A stretch of DNA of 64,000 nucleotides from an uncultured Paenibacillaceae bacterium (GTDB lineage: Bacteria; Bacillota; Bacilli; Aneurinibacillales; Aneurinibacillaceae), in assembly GCA_946478845.1 (NCBI GenBank), contig CAMLDI010000003.1:62001-126000 (forward strand). The letters run 5' to 3'. The notes under the pieces are model-generated. The model saw only the letters and a list, made by a program, of their open reading frames with translations. It searched no databases and was not told the origin of the DNA. Within the stretch, counting starts at the first letter, position 1. Each line of letters opens with the position of its first letter. A program made the position numbers and the translations under genes. Below are positions 28,306 to 36,927 of the stretch, in pieces.

Positions 28306-28947
28306 ATGCGCCGATTGGTGTACCTCATAAGTGCGCTTCTTACCGTGATTCTATTTGTACAACTCTTTACTCCTACCCCAAATGTTAAAGCTCAAACAGC
28401 AAAGAAAATTTGGGACCAACCCTATCCAGCGACAATTCGAGTTGCAGTTAGAGAAAGCCGCCCGGGTGGTGAACCCGACCCCAGGGGACGAATTTTATAT
28501 GTTATGAGTATCCCTTTTGAAAACTATATTCGCAATGTGTTGCCTAATGAATGGCTGCCTAGCTGGCACGCTGAATCTTTAAAAGCAGGTGCGATGGCCA
28601 TTAAAATGTTTGGCTGGTTCCATGCCTATAATCCCATTGAACAAGATAATCAGTTGTTTCATGTAGATAACACTGTCAATTATCAGGTTTATCGTGATGG
28701 CACAGACATCCCTAGAACAAACGCTGCTTTTGATGAAATCAGAAATTTGGCTTACATCGAAAAAGATGATGATTTAGTGGAACTTTGGTACCGGGCTGGT
28801 TACCCTAATCAGGCGAATTACCAGTATAAAAATGCCCAAAAAATGTCCCAAAATGGCAGCCATTTTTTAGCCAATAAACAAGGCTACAACATGCTACAAA
28901 TCCTTCAGTTCTACTATGAAGGAAGAAAACTTGTACAAATTCCCTAG
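28306..28947 (+). CDS. Secreted SpoIID/LytB-domain protein lacking cysteines
   Basis: The 213-residue protein has a Sec signal peptide (cleavage near VKA-Q at residue 29) and a SpoIID/LytB-type domain. Recognisable parts are VMSIPFENYIRNVLPNEWLPSWHAESLKAGAMAIK; E82 in PNEW corresponds to the catalytic glutamate of SpoIID transglycosylases. It has no cysteine and so lacks the Cys zinc ligands reported for some SpoIID enzymes, and it is shorter. SpoIID-type enzymes cleave denuded peptidoglycan during engulfment. It is first in a three-gene cassette of exported proteins, with AAAGGAGG before the start. Confidence 0.85.
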   Translation: MRRLVYLISALLTVILFVQLFTPTPNVKAQTAKKIWDQPYPATIRVAVRESRPGGEPDPRGRILYVMSIPFENYIRNVLPNEWLPSWHAESLKAGAMAIKMFGWFHAYNPIEQDNQLFHVDNTVNYQVYRDGTDIPRTNAAFDEIRNLAYIEKDDDLVELWYRAGYPNQANYQYKNAQKMSQNGSHFLANKQGYNMLQILQFYYEGRKLVQIP

Positions 28948-28965
28948 CAGGAGGATTGACCATCT

Positions 28966-29583
28966 ATGAAGTGGTTGAAATATAGTTTAATCATTGCCTT
29001 TCTTTTAATGATTCCAATGCAGGCCCACGCAGCTCCACCTAAGGGGAAGACCCTCCCAGAAGTAAAATATGACCCAGGCAAAAGACAACCCAATAGCCCT
29101 TTAAATGATCAACCTAAGGTTCAACCAGGGCCTGACATCCCTGGAAAAGATAAATTTGACCTGTGGTCAACCTTAGAGGTCCAGGTCATTGATGGGCGTA
29201 CCAAACAACCTTTGAGAAATGCCCAGGTGGTTCTTGCTGAAACAGGATATCGTACAGTGACTGATGACAGGGGATTTACTAAGCCCTTTCCAGCTCCTGT
29301 CATTCGTGATCCACGTTTTGAAGCCCCATTAGGCCGTTTACACGGGCAATTAACTTTAATTGCTTATAAAGATGGGTATCGTGATACAGTTTACTTTAAT
29401 GTACGTATGAGGCAAAACATGATGACCCGGGTACAAATGTGGATGTTGCAAATAACCCCTGAAGATCGTCGTATGGAAGCCTATGTTTACTTCTACCCTA
29501 CCCACCATCTCTTTGTAGATCAACTTGTTCATAAATTCCGTACAAAAAATCAACAGGATGTAGAAACGGAGGAACTTGATTAA
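28966..29583 (+). CDS. Secreted Ig-like (carboxypeptidase regulatory-like) domain protein
   Basis: The 205-residue protein has a signal peptide (cleavage near AHAAPP) and a proline-rich linker (residues about 24-62). A beta-sandwich domain follows that resembles the carboxypeptidase regulatory-like fold: LEVQVIDGRTKQPLRNAQVVLAE, TVTDDRGFT, then LTLIAYKDGYRDTVYFNV. The tail is aromatic and charged. Such domains act in adhesion or protein contact outside the cell; the partner is unknown. It lies 18 nt after the SpoIID-domain gene with AGGAGG, and its stop overlaps the next start. Confidence 0.8.
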   Translation: MKWLKYSLIIAFLLMIPMQAHAAPPKGKTLPEVKYDPGKRQPNSPLNDQPKVQPGPDIPGKDKFDLWSTLEVQVIDGRTKQPLRNAQVVLAETGYRTVTDDRGFTKPFPAPVIRDPRFEAPLGRLHGQLTLIAYKDGYRDTVYFNVRMRQNMMTRVQMWMLQITPEDRRMEAYVYFYPTHHLFVDQLVHKFRTKNQQDVETEELD

Positions 29584-29960
29584 TGAAGAAAAAGTGGCTT
29601 TTAATTCCTGCAATTTTATTATTTTTAAATGTGACCGTATTCGTATGGAAAGGATATGGTTCAGACCGGACAGAGCAAAATATTCAAGGAACTACGATTG
29701 TCACCATCAATAATAATGGTTTTACGCCCAGCACAATTTCTGTCAATCAAGATGATACTGTTAATCTTATGATTCATAATATTGATAATAAGAAACATAA
29801 TTTTGTACTAAGGGACCTATTTATTTTTACCCATAATCTTGATCCTGGGGAAAGCACAACTGTGAAATTCAAAGCCTACAAAAACGGAACCTTTACTTTC
29901 GTGTCAGACACCCCCGGAACACCAGAACCAGGCTATAAAGGAACCTTCATTGTTAAATAA
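29583..29960 (+). CDS. Membrane-anchored cupredoxin-fold protein without copper ligands
   Basis: The 125-residue protein has an N-terminal membrane or signal segment (residues 4-21) and one cupredoxin domain (VTINNNGFTPSTISVNQDDTVNLMIHNIDNKKHNFVL to FIVK). The first histidine is kept in KKHNF. The C-terminal copper loop that normally reads Cys, His, Met has become VSDTPGTPEPGYKG, so Cys, His and Met are all missing. A type-1 copper site is therefore unlikely. It is last in the secreted cassette; one base overlaps the preceding stop and GGAGG precedes the ATG. Structural or binding use of the fold is inferred. Confidence 0.82.
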   Translation: MKKKWLLIPAILLFLNVTVFVWKGYGSDRTEQNIQGTTIVTINNNGFTPSTISVNQDDTVNLMIHNIDNKKHNFVLRDLFIFTHNLDPGESTTVKFKAYKNGTFTFVSDTPGTPEPGYKGTFIVK

Positions 29961-30001
29961 AAAAAGGGATTTACATCTGTTTCGGATGTAAATCCCTTTT
30001 A
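29961..30001. terminator. Bidirectional terminator after the secreted cassette
   Basis: AAAAGGGATTTACATC and GATGTAAATCCCTTTT form a 16-bp perfect stem with a seven-base loop. It separates the plus-strand cassette from the converging minus-strand gene. Confidence 0.93.
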
Positions 30002-30010
30002 CTTTTTCCA

Positions 30011-30373
30011 TTATCTTAACCATGTTACTGTTTGCACTGCCCAGATTCCGTCCCTTCCCTGTTTCACCGGTTGATATAGTTCGATTAAATACCGACAGGG
30101 TCCATGATAGGCATGAACAAGCGTATGGTTTAAACCGGATGCAAAATCCACATATTGTTGAAAAAAAACAAAGCGATCTCCAGGGCTGAATCCTAGATTA
30201 GTAGTCCCTACTACCCTTGCTGTCTCAACAGGGTTTAAGCGCCAGGGATTTCCCCCCCGATCCACAAAGGTTTGTACCCGAAGGAAGTCTTCTCCTGGTA
30301 TCGCAACATGTCCTTGTTCAACTTCATTGCATATTTGCTGGCGAAGATATCTTTCATCTCTTCTCTTTCCCAT
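30011..30373 (-). CDS. Conserved-looking 120-residue protein, unknown
   Basis: I do not recognise this protein. It has a basic N-terminus (GKRRDERYLRQQICNEVE) and a core with a strikingly definite pattern (VDRGGNPWRLNPVETARVVG and GDRFVFFQQYVD). The C-terminus is beta-rich and ends in tryptophan-containing WAVQTVTWLR. There is no signal peptide or membrane segment. It is a single gene opposite the secreted cassette and shares its terminator. The G/N/P/W-rich core looks conserved rather than random, which supports it as a real gene. Confidence 0.75.
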   Translation of the reverse strand: MGKRRDERYLRQQICNEVEQGHVAIPGEDFLRVQTFVDRGGNPWRLNPVETARVVGTTNLGFSPGDRFVFFQQYVDFASGLNHTLVHAYHGPCRYLIELYQPVKQGRDGIWAVQTVTWLR

Positions 30374-30430
30374 TCACATCACCACTTGTAGTTTATGCGA
30401 ATAGGAAAAAGGAGTGATTAGGCATATTTC

Positions 30431-30631
30431 CTAAATAGCAAAGGAAGAAATAGCATCTTCTTTAACAATGCGTCCCCGTTCAATTTGACGGAAAAAAACA
30501 TCCTTTTCTATAACAAATCCTTCATTGGATCCTTCGTAACGGCAAGCAAAAAATAACCGATCCACATCTTCTACTCTAAAACAATTATTCTCACGGGTTA
30601 ATCGATAAGATCCCTCTGCAAATTGTATCAT
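30431..30631 (-). CDS. Small 66-residue protein, unknown
   Basis: A short protein with an excellent ribosome binding site (GGAGGGATATTGTT then ATG) and no signal peptide. The sequence is charged with alternating hydrophobics (MIQFAEGSYRLTRENNCFRVEDVDRLFFACRYEG) and two cysteines. I recognise no family. It lies 57 nt upstream of the 120-residue gene on the same strand, so the two could be co-transcribed. Confidence 0.65.
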   Translation of the reverse strand: MIQFAEGSYRLTRENNCFRVEDVDRLFFACRYEGSNEGFVIEKDVFFRQIERGRIVKEDAISSFAI

Positions 30632-30758
30632 AACAATATCCCTCCATACCGTTTTCTTTGTTAGTTGTAGTATAACACGAGCTGTAATAATACAGCAAGG
30701 GTCAATTTACGGATTATTCTATTACAGGCAGAGGGAAATGATTTCTTGAACAAAGAAA

Positions 30759-30800
30759 ACCTCCCATTATCACAAGTACCGAAAGGAGATAATGGGAGGT
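30759..30800 (-). terminator. ispH terminator
   Basis: On the minus strand ACCTCCCATTATC and GATAATGGGAGGT form a 13-bp stem with a 16-nt loop, followed by TTTCTTTG. It begins a few bases after the ispH stop. Confidence 0.85.
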
Positions 30801-30806
30801 CTAATT

Positions 30807-31757
30807 CTATCTTTTTATCTTAGGCGGACGAGGGAGAACCTTATCATAATTAATGGTGCGGGTTTTGACCCAGGTATCCGGATTTTGTTCATCAAATTGT
30901 TCAAGAAAAGAAATCACTTCTCGGGTAATGGGAGTTGGGGTAGAAGCCCCTGCAGTAATGGCTACTGATTTTTTCCCTTTCAGCCAATTGATATCCAATT
31001 CACTTAAATCTGCAATACGATAAGCAAGGACATGGGCAATTTCTTGGGAAACTTGGGCGAGGCGATTGGAGTTATTGCTCCGAGGATCGCCTACAACAAT
31101 CAATAAATCTGCTGCTGAAGCCTGGTTTGCCACAGCTTCCTGCCTTAATTGGGTAGCCATACATATTTCATTATGGATTTCTGCATGGGGATACTTTTCT
31201 AAAACTTGATCCATAATATGGCGAATATCCCATTGGCTCATGGTGGTTTGATTTGTCACCAGAATTTTGTCTGTAGTCGTTAGAGAAAGGCGATTTAAAT
31301 CCTCCCCTTTTTCTATCAGATGAATTCGGCTTTCATCAATCCCCAATGCCCCTTCAGGTTCTGGATGCCCTTTTTTGCCAATGTAAATAATATGATAGCC
31401 TTCCGCTATTTTTCTCACGATTAAATCATGGGTACTGGTAACATCAGGACAGGTGGCATCGATAACCCCTAACCCTTTTTCCTGTGCACGTTTCACAACT
31501 GCCGGTGAAACACCATGGGCTGTAAAAATCACTGTCCCCTGATCAATCTTCTCTAAGAGGCTCATGCGATCAGCACCATCAAGTGTAATGATTCCCTGTC
31601 TTTCAAATGCTTCTACCACATGCTGGTTATGGACAATCATCCCTAAAATATAAATTGGGCGAGGCAACTCTGGATTATTGGCTGCTTCCTGTGCCAATAC
31701 CATAGCATCCACAACGCCATAACAATATCCACGAGGAGAAATTTTAATGACTTCCAT
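30807..31757 (-). CDS. ispH: 4-Hydroxy-3-methylbut-2-enyl diphosphate reductase IspH
   Basis: The 316-residue Fe-S enzyme makes IPP and DMAPP in the last step of the non-mevalonate isoprenoid pathway. The three cluster-binding cysteines are C12 (GYCYGV), C103 (DATCPDVT) and C199 (EICMATQ), and the proton-transfer and substrate-binding motifs HNQHVV and TAHGVSP are present. It begins at an ATG 26 nt after the YciI-like gene. The MEP pathway implies that the neighbouring Suf system is needed for its cluster. Confidence 0.97.
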   Translation of the reverse strand: MEVIKISPRGYCYGVVDAMVLAQEAANNPELPRPIYILGMIVHNQHVVEAFERQGIITLDGADRMSLLEKIDQGTVIFTAHGVSPAVVKRAQEKGLGVIDATCPDVTSTHDLIVRKIAEGYHIIYIGKKGHPEPEGALGIDESRIHLIEKGEDLNRLSLTTTDKILVTNQTTMSQWDIRHIMDQVLEKYPHAEIHNEICMATQLRQEAVANQASAADLLIVVGDPRSNNSNRLAQVSQEIAHVLAYRIADLSELDINWLKGKKSVAITAGASTPTPITREVISFLEQFDEQNPDTWVKTRTINYDKVLPRPPKIKR

Positions 31758-31783
31758 ATACTATTTTCCTCCTACTCTATTCC

Positions 31784-32053
31784 TTAATCCATTGGCAACT
31801 GTAAGGCATTCCATTCCCGCACTTCAACGATACGTGCACCTTCTGCCACAACAGGATCTTTTTCTGCCAAAACTACAGCTTCTTCATAGGAATCGGCTTC
31901 ATAAATAACCATGCCCCCTTTTCCATCGGTAAAGGGACCTACAGCGAATACTTTTCCTTCTTTAAATAATCTATTAACATAATCAAGATGTGCCGGACGA
32001 TGCACCTTGTTTTTATCCTGATCAATAATGGTTAATAAAGCTACATATTTCAT
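31784..32053 (-). CDS. YciI-like (dimeric alpha-beta barrel) protein
   Basis: The 89-residue protein has the YciI-type pattern (MKYVALLTIIDQDKNKVHRPAHLDYVNRLFKEGKVFAVGPFTDGKG shortened at each end), with the characteristic His and Asp residues and the DGKGGMVIYEADS strand. Family members are small dimeric barrels, some with enzymatic activity, but most have unknown function. The frame extends 16 codons upstream without a ribosome binding site; the ATG used here follows TGGAGGT. It lies before ispH and is probably co-transcribed. Confidence 0.85.
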   Translation of the reverse strand: MKYVALLTIIDQDKNKVHRPAHLDYVNRLFKEGKVFAVGPFTDGKGGMVIYEADSYEEAVVLAEKDPVVAEGARIVEVREWNALQLPMD

Positions 32054-32100
32054 TTTTATATACCTCCATGCATCCCTCTTTATCTTAACCAAAATAACCA

Positions 32101-32133
32101 AAAAAAAAGGGGGGTTTATATGTATAACCCCTC
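32101..32133 (-). terminator. Terminator after the small two-helix membrane gene
   Basis: On the minus strand GGGGTTATA and the complementary AACCCC arm form a short stem, followed by a run of T residues, about 30 nt after the stop of the upstream gene. Confidence 0.75.
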
Positions 32134-32162
32134 TGCAGCAATAAATGAAGTATTAATGTGGA

Positions 32163-32333
32163 TTATGCCTCTCCAGTAATCCAAATTTTAACAATAAGGA
32201 CTACTGCAAACACACAAGAAGCCAAAGCGAATCCTGAAAATACTTTTGCGAATGTACTGTTTCCTTTTAATACTTTCATAAATCCAAAAAATGCTAAAAT
32301 AGCAAAGCCAAACATGAGGATGTCCATTAACAT
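32163..32333 (-). CDS. Small two-helix membrane protein, possibly DUF2759
   Basis: The 56-residue product consists of two hydrophobic helices (about residues 3-17 and 30-50) joined by a basic turn (KVLKGNSTF). It resembles the DUF2759 family of short Bacillus membrane proteins, but I hold that with moderate confidence. GGGGAGGAG lies upstream of the ATG chosen; the longer frame starting 17 codons before lacks such a site. The role is unknown. Confidence 0.65.
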   Translation of the reverse strand: MLMDILMFGFAILAFFGFMKVLKGNSTFAKVFSGFALASCVFAVVLIVKIWITGEA

Positions 32334-32420
32334 GTCTCTCTCACTCCTCCCCTGATGAAGTACATATATTATTCCCAAAACCATTATTATTTTACCAAAG
32401 GGGTGTACAATGTGGCAAAC

Positions 32421-33782
32421 CTATTTTTCGGCATAATCCTGTTTTACAGGAATTTTCATGGAAATGGCTAAAGATACCAAACTAATGGTTAAAGCAACCA
32501 GAAAAACAGCGTGAAATCCAGTACTCTGGTTTTTCTCCCCAAACAGGTTCATCATCCATCCGATTAATGTAACACCCAGGGTTTGCCCTATGCTTCGAGC
32601 AAACATTTGTATGGACGTAGAAATTCCCCGTTGATTCCACCCAACAGCTTCTTGTACGCCAATAATAAAACTGGTCATACTTAAGCCAAAACCTAACCCC
32701 AGGAAAAACATATCCAAGGTTAAGAGCCAGAAACCCATTTGTTCCCCTATAAAAAACAGAAAAACCATACTTAAAATTATAAAGAGAATCCCCACTACAA
32801 TCAAATTTTTATATCCATAGCGGAGAATTAGTTTACCAGTAGGGACGCTCATTAAATTCCATCCTGCCACCTGCCCCAACAAAACCAGACCGCTCATCAT
32901 CGGATTAAAATCCAGAACCCCCTGGGCAAAAAGAGGGATAAAACTGGGCAATGCAAAAGTGCCCATAGTCACCAATACTGTTGTAAGATTAACCCATTTA
33001 ATCATGGGATTTTTAAACAAACTAAGTTGAATTAATGGAGAAGAACTTCGTTTTTCCACCACAATAAAGCCCACAAAAAAAAGAATACATAAGAGAAGCA
33101 ATCCAATAATTTCTAGAATATTTTTGCTAAGAGTGGCAAACAAAAAGAAAGTAATAGAAGCAGTCAGAAGCAAAACGCCTGGAATATCAAGAGCGATTCG
33201 CTTCTCCTGGATTTGTTCATAAAAAAGAAGCGTTCCAAATACAGCTAATAAACCTACAGGCACATTAATCCAAAATATCCAACTCCAATGGAAATATTCT
33301 ACCATCCAGCCGCCTAACACAGGACCTGAAATTCCTGCCACTGCCCACATGGTACTAAAAAGCCCCTGTATTTTCCCCCTTTTCTCCACAGAATACATAT
33401 CCCCTGCAATCGTGACCGCCAGAGGGATGACTCCACCAGCACCAAGTCCCTGAATTGCCCGGAATAAAACAAGTTGCCACATCGTGCTGGCAAACCCACA
33501 TAAAATTGACCCGATTAGAAATACCAATAAAGTGAATAAATAGACTTTTTTTCGGCCAATCATATCGGCCATTCTCCCATATAAGGGAACGGTAACAGTA
33601 CTTGTTAACATATAGGCGGAAAATACCCAACTGTATAAGGATGCTTCACCCAACTTACTGCTTATTTCAGGCATAGCTGTGCTTACAATCATCGTATCTA
33701 AAGCAGCAAGCAGCATCCCTAATGCCAGTCCCGTGACAATAATAATCCGTTTATAAGATTTGTCAGGTTTATTGGTCATCAT
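32421..33782 (-). CDS. MFS drug exporter, DHA2 (EmrB/QacA) family
   Basis: The 453-residue transporter has about 14 hydrophobic segments. It carries the DHA2 motif LDTMIVSTAMPEI near helix 1, the motif-A loop GRMADMIGRKKVYL and the motif-C region GLFSTMWAVAGISGPVLGGW. It probably exports hydrophobic or cationic drugs by proton antiport; the substrate is unknown. The start overlaps the end of yvyE by 14 nt, so the two are translationally linked. AAGGTGGGGG precedes two adjacent ATG codons. Confidence 0.92.
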   Translation of the reverse strand: MMTNKPDKSYKRIIIVTGLALGMLLAALDTMIVSTAMPEISSKLGEASLYSWVFSAYMLTSTVTVPLYGRMADMIGRKKVYLFTLLVFLIGSILCGFASTMWQLVLFRAIQGLGAGGVIPLAVTIAGDMYSVEKRGKIQGLFSTMWAVAGISGPVLGGWMVEYFHWSWIFWINVPVGLLAVFGTLLFYEQIQEKRIALDIPGVLLLTASITFFLFATLSKNILEIIGLLLLCILFFVGFIVVEKRSSSPLIQLSLFKNPMIKWVNLTTVLVTMGTFALPSFIPLFAQGVLDFNPMMSGLVLLGQVAGWNLMSVPTGKLILRYGYKNLIVVGILFIILSMVFLFFIGEQMGFWLLTLDMFFLGLGFGLSMTSFIIGVQEAVGWNQRGISTSIQMFARSIGQTLGVTLIGWMMNLFGEKNQSTGFHAVFLVALTISLVSLAISMKIPVKQDYAEK

Positions 33783-34428
33783 CCCCCACCTTTCCTGCAT
33801 AATCTTTTTCTATATAAACTTGTTCACCAGGTGTCCATACCGCTTTACCCCCAGTATAATTTTGAAACAGATTTTGCACGTTATCTAGCATTTCTTTTTC
33901 AACGCCTACTGTTAGAGTCACATTCTCAAGGTATTCAATGTTTAACACATCAATCCCACGAACTTGCAATTCATTTTCAATTTTTCCGAGGAAGGTATAA
34001 TCAAAGGAAAAAGAATGTTTCTCAATTAAAATCCGTTCAATAATACCCGTGCTTTTTAGGCCTTGAGAGGCAGCCTTGCCATAGGCTCGAATAAGCCCGC
34101 CAGCTCCCAGCTTAATGCCGCCAAAATAACGGGTAACAACAACGGCTGTATCCTTAAGCCCATTTCGTTTGATGACTTCCATGATGGGTTTGCCTGCGGT
34201 TCCCCCTGGTTCCCCATCATCATCCATCTTTTGAATTTGATCCTGTTCCCCCGCAATATAAGCGGAACAATTATGGGTAGCATCCCAGTGTTTCTTTTTA
34301 ATCTCCTGCACAAAGGCAATAGCTTCTTCCTGGTTTTCCACCCTGCGTACATAAGCAATAAATTGGGAACGGTTTATCTCAATTTCTCCCTTCCCTTCAG
34401 GACGAACCGTTAAGTAACGCTGTAACAC
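33769..34428 (-). CDS. yvyE: IMPACT/YigZ family protein YvyE
   Basis: The 219-residue protein has the IMPACT-type N-terminal domain (KKHWDATHNCSAY, then DDDGEPGGTAGKPIMEV and RYFGGIKLGAGGLIRAYGKA) and a YigZ C-terminal domain. The track of the open frame extends upstream, but GTG (read as Met, LQRYLTVRPEG) follows AAAGGAG at eight bases and gives the length of B. subtilis YvyE. Its role is not settled; the family relates to a translation-control protein in eukaryotes. It is divergent from cls. Confidence 0.93.
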   Translation of the reverse strand: MLQRYLTVRPEGKGEIEINRSQFIAYVRRVENQEEAIAFVQEIKKKHWDATHNCSAYIAGEQDQIQKMDDDGEPGGTAGKPIMEVIKRNGLKDTAVVVTRYFGGIKLGAGGLIRAYGKAASQGLKSTGIIERILIEKHSFSFDYTFLGKIENELQVRGIDVLNIEYLENVTLTVGVEKEMLDNVQNLFQNYTGGKAVWTPGEQVYIEKDYAGKVGDDDQ

Positions 34429-34492
34429 ATGGCTTTCTCCTTTCATTAAAGGGTATAATAATAAAGAAATACATAGTAGGGTTGGTGTCGGG

Positions 34493-35959
34493 ATGACTAC
34501 TGCAAATAACATATGGACTATAATACAACCATATTATTCAGGAATCCTGGGGATTTCTGTTCTTCTTATTGCCTGGCTAATTATCCTGGAAAATCGGAAT
34601 CCCTCCCGTACGGTAGCCTGGTTAATCGTTTTGAATTTCCTTCCAATCTTTGGTTTTATTTTTTATCTTATTATCGGAAGAAACGTAAGGAAAAGAAAGC
34701 TTTTTAAAAACAAATTTATTAGCAATACCGATATTATTAAAAAACTGGCAACCATCCAAACCCATACCTGGGATGAAAGCCATTTTTGGCAATACCCCCA
34801 CCTGGCTTCAAAAAAGCGGTTGCTTAATCTCATGGTCAATGTATCCCAATCTCCCTTTACCCTGAACAATCGGTCAAAGGTGCTTAAAAATGGAACGGAG
34901 ACCTTCCGGGATATGATGAATGAACTATCTAAAGCAAAGCATCATATTCACTTTCAGTTTTATATCATCCGCCATGATGCCACAGGAAACCAATTTAAGC
35001 AGGTTCTTATAGATAAAGCAAGGGAAGGGGTAAAAGTAAGAGTCGTTTATGATTGGGTTGGTTGCGTTTGGTTAGACCAACAGTATATCGCCGATTTAAA
35101 AGATGCTGGTGTTGAAGTTGTAAGTTTCTTCCCTGTTATTTTTCCTTTTCTAAATAACAAACTGAATTACCGCAACCATCGCAAAATTGTAGTTATTGAT
35201 GGCAAAGTTGCCTTCGTAGGAGGCCTAAATATCGGAGATGAATATATTTCAAAAAGCCAATTCTTTGGATTCTGGCGGGATTCCCACATTCGAATTGAGG
35301 GTGAAGCAGTTTATCTCATCCAAAATATCTTTATAAAAGATTGGTTCTTTGTAACCAACCAAAATATTGAGGGTGATGCCTATTACCCCCAGTTAGAAGA
35401 GAGATTAGGAGAAGAGTTAATCCAAATTGCATCCAGTGGTCCTGATTCAGATTGGGAATCCATCTGGCAAATGTATTTCACCATTATTGCCACTGCCCAG
35501 GAAAAAATATATATTACATCACCCTATTTTATCCCGGATGATTCCATCAATATGGCCTTAAAAACAGCTGCCCTAAGTGGAATCGATGTACGAATCCTTC
35601 TTCCTGCCCGTCCAGACCATAAAATTGTTTTTTGGGGTTCACGCTCTTATATTCAAGAACTATTGGAAGCAGGAGTACGCTTTTACCTGTATCAACCCGG
35701 TTTTGTCCATGCCAAAATTCTTCTTGTTGATGGGGTTGTTGCCTCCATTGGAACAGCCAATGTGGACATTCGCAGTTTCCAGCATAATTTTGAAGTGAAT
35801 GCGATTTTGTATAACAGCAATTCAGTGTACAAATTAGAAGAAGACTTCTTCAATGATCTTTTAGACAGTAAAGAATTAACCCTTGAAGAACATGTGCGCC
35901 GACCCTGGCATTCCAGGGTGAAAGAATCGGTATGCCGCTTGCTTTCACCCCTTCTATAA
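34493..35959 (+). CDS. cls: Cardiolipin synthase
   Basis: The 488-residue membrane enzyme joins two phosphatidylglycerol molecules into cardiolipin. Two N-terminal membrane helices (about residues 18-35 and 43-62) are followed by two phospholipase D motifs. The first is H229, K231 and D236 in HRKIVVID; the second is H406, K408 and D413 in HAKILLVD. The length and the short charged loop between the helices (ENRNPSRT) are typical for the Bacillus Cls/YwnE group. It is the only gene on its strand here, with no clear terminator of its own. Confidence 0.96.
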   Translation: MTTANNIWTIIQPYYSGILGISVLLIAWLIILENRNPSRTVAWLIVLNFLPIFGFIFYLIIGRNVRKRKLFKNKFISNTDIIKKLATIQTHTWDESHFWQYPHLASKKRLLNLMVNVSQSPFTLNNRSKVLKNGTETFRDMMNELSKAKHHIHFQFYIIRHDATGNQFKQVLIDKAREGVKVRVVYDWVGCVWLDQQYIADLKDAGVEVVSFFPVIFPFLNNKLNYRNHRKIVVIDGKVAFVGGLNIGDEYISKSQFFGFWRDSHIRIEGEAVYLIQNIFIKDWFFVTNQNIEGDAYYPQLEERLGEELIQIASSGPDSDWESIWQMYFTIIATAQEKIYITSPYFIPDDSINMALKTAALSGIDVRILLPARPDHKIVFWGSRSYIQELLEAGVRFYLYQPGFVHAKILLVDGVVASIGTANVDIRSFQHNFEVNAILYNSNSVYKLEEDFFNDLLDSKELTLEEHVRRPWHSRVKESVCRLLSPLL

Positions 35960-35973
35960 AAAGATGCTATGAA

Positions 35974-36921
35974 TCAAATCAGATATTCTATAATCGCAAC
36001 AACCAATAAGAATAGCAATGTGACACCATTCATTATTTGATTGGTTTTCACAATATCCTCTGCCACCAAAACCCGGGTAGGAATCCCCATGGTAGCTCGA
36101 TGGGAGGGGATTCCCTGGTAATAATTCAACCCTCCCAATTGAATGCCTAAAGCTCCTGCCACACCCGCTTCTGTAAAACCGCTATTTGGGCTGGGATGCT
36201 TTCGGGCATCCCTGCGGATTGACAGGTAAGCACCTTTCCAATCTAACCTTAACACCCAACAAATAACGACTAAAAGGCCGGCAGTAATCCGGGCGGGAAT
36301 AAAATTAGCAATGTCATCAAACCGGGCAGATGCCCATCCTAAATGAAGATATTTTTCATTTTTATAACCTACCATGGAATCCAGGGTATTGGCAGCCCGA
36401 TAGGCCATTGCCAATGGGGCTCCCCCAATCCCAGCATAAAAAAGCGGCGAAATAATGGCATCCACAATATTTTCCGCCACAGTTTCTACTGCTCCCCGGG
36501 ACACTTCTTTTTCATCTAAATGTTTCGTATCCCTTCCTACAACCATAGATAAGGATTTTCGGGCTTCTTGTATATTCCCCTTCTTTAATAACCCATAAAT
36601 TTCCTTCCCAGCTGATTCGAGTCCTTTAACGGCAATAGTTGTAGAAATCAGCCACACTTCTACAGCAATGGCCAGGTAGGGATGAATAAGAGACAACCCC
36701 TTTAAAATCCCCCACACTACTGCAAAACTGCCTCCTACAAGAAGGACAGGAAATAAAAGGCCTGCTGCCTTTAAAGAGCCATCATTCTTACAAACTTTTC
36801 TGATTCCTTTCTCCAATAAAGAAATGACTTTTCCCATAAGCACAACAGGGTGGGGCAACCAACGCGGGTCCCCCACCACACGGTCAATGAGATAGGCCAT
36901 CAACAATTTCAAAGCAACCAT
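35974..36921 (-). CDS. cbiB: Adenosylcobinamide-phosphate synthase CbiB
   Basis: The 315-residue membrane enzyme joins aminopropanol phosphate to adenosylcobyric acid. The N-terminus (AYLIDRVVGDPRWLPHPVVLMGK) and the segment AVETVAENIVDAIISPLFYA are diagnostic, and several membrane helices are visible. It is the last gene of the 21-gene cobalamin operon and lies six bases after cbiZ. CobD supplies its aminopropanol phosphate, and its product feeds CobU. Confidence 0.96.
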   Translation of the reverse strand: MVALKLLMAYLIDRVVGDPRWLPHPVVLMGKVISLLEKGIRKVCKNDGSLKAAGLLFPVLLVGGSFAVVWGILKGLSLIHPYLAIAVEVWLISTTIAVKGLESAGKEIYGLLKKGNIQEARKSLSMVVGRDTKHLDEKEVSRGAVETVAENIVDAIISPLFYAGIGGAPLAMAYRAANTLDSMVGYKNEKYLHLGWASARFDDIANFIPARITAGLLVVICWVLRLDWKGAYLSIRRDARKHPSPNSGFTEAGVAGALGIQLGGLNYYQGIPSHRATMGIPTRVLVAEDIVKTNQIMNGVTLLFLLVVAIIEYLI

Positions 36922-36927
36922 TATAGA

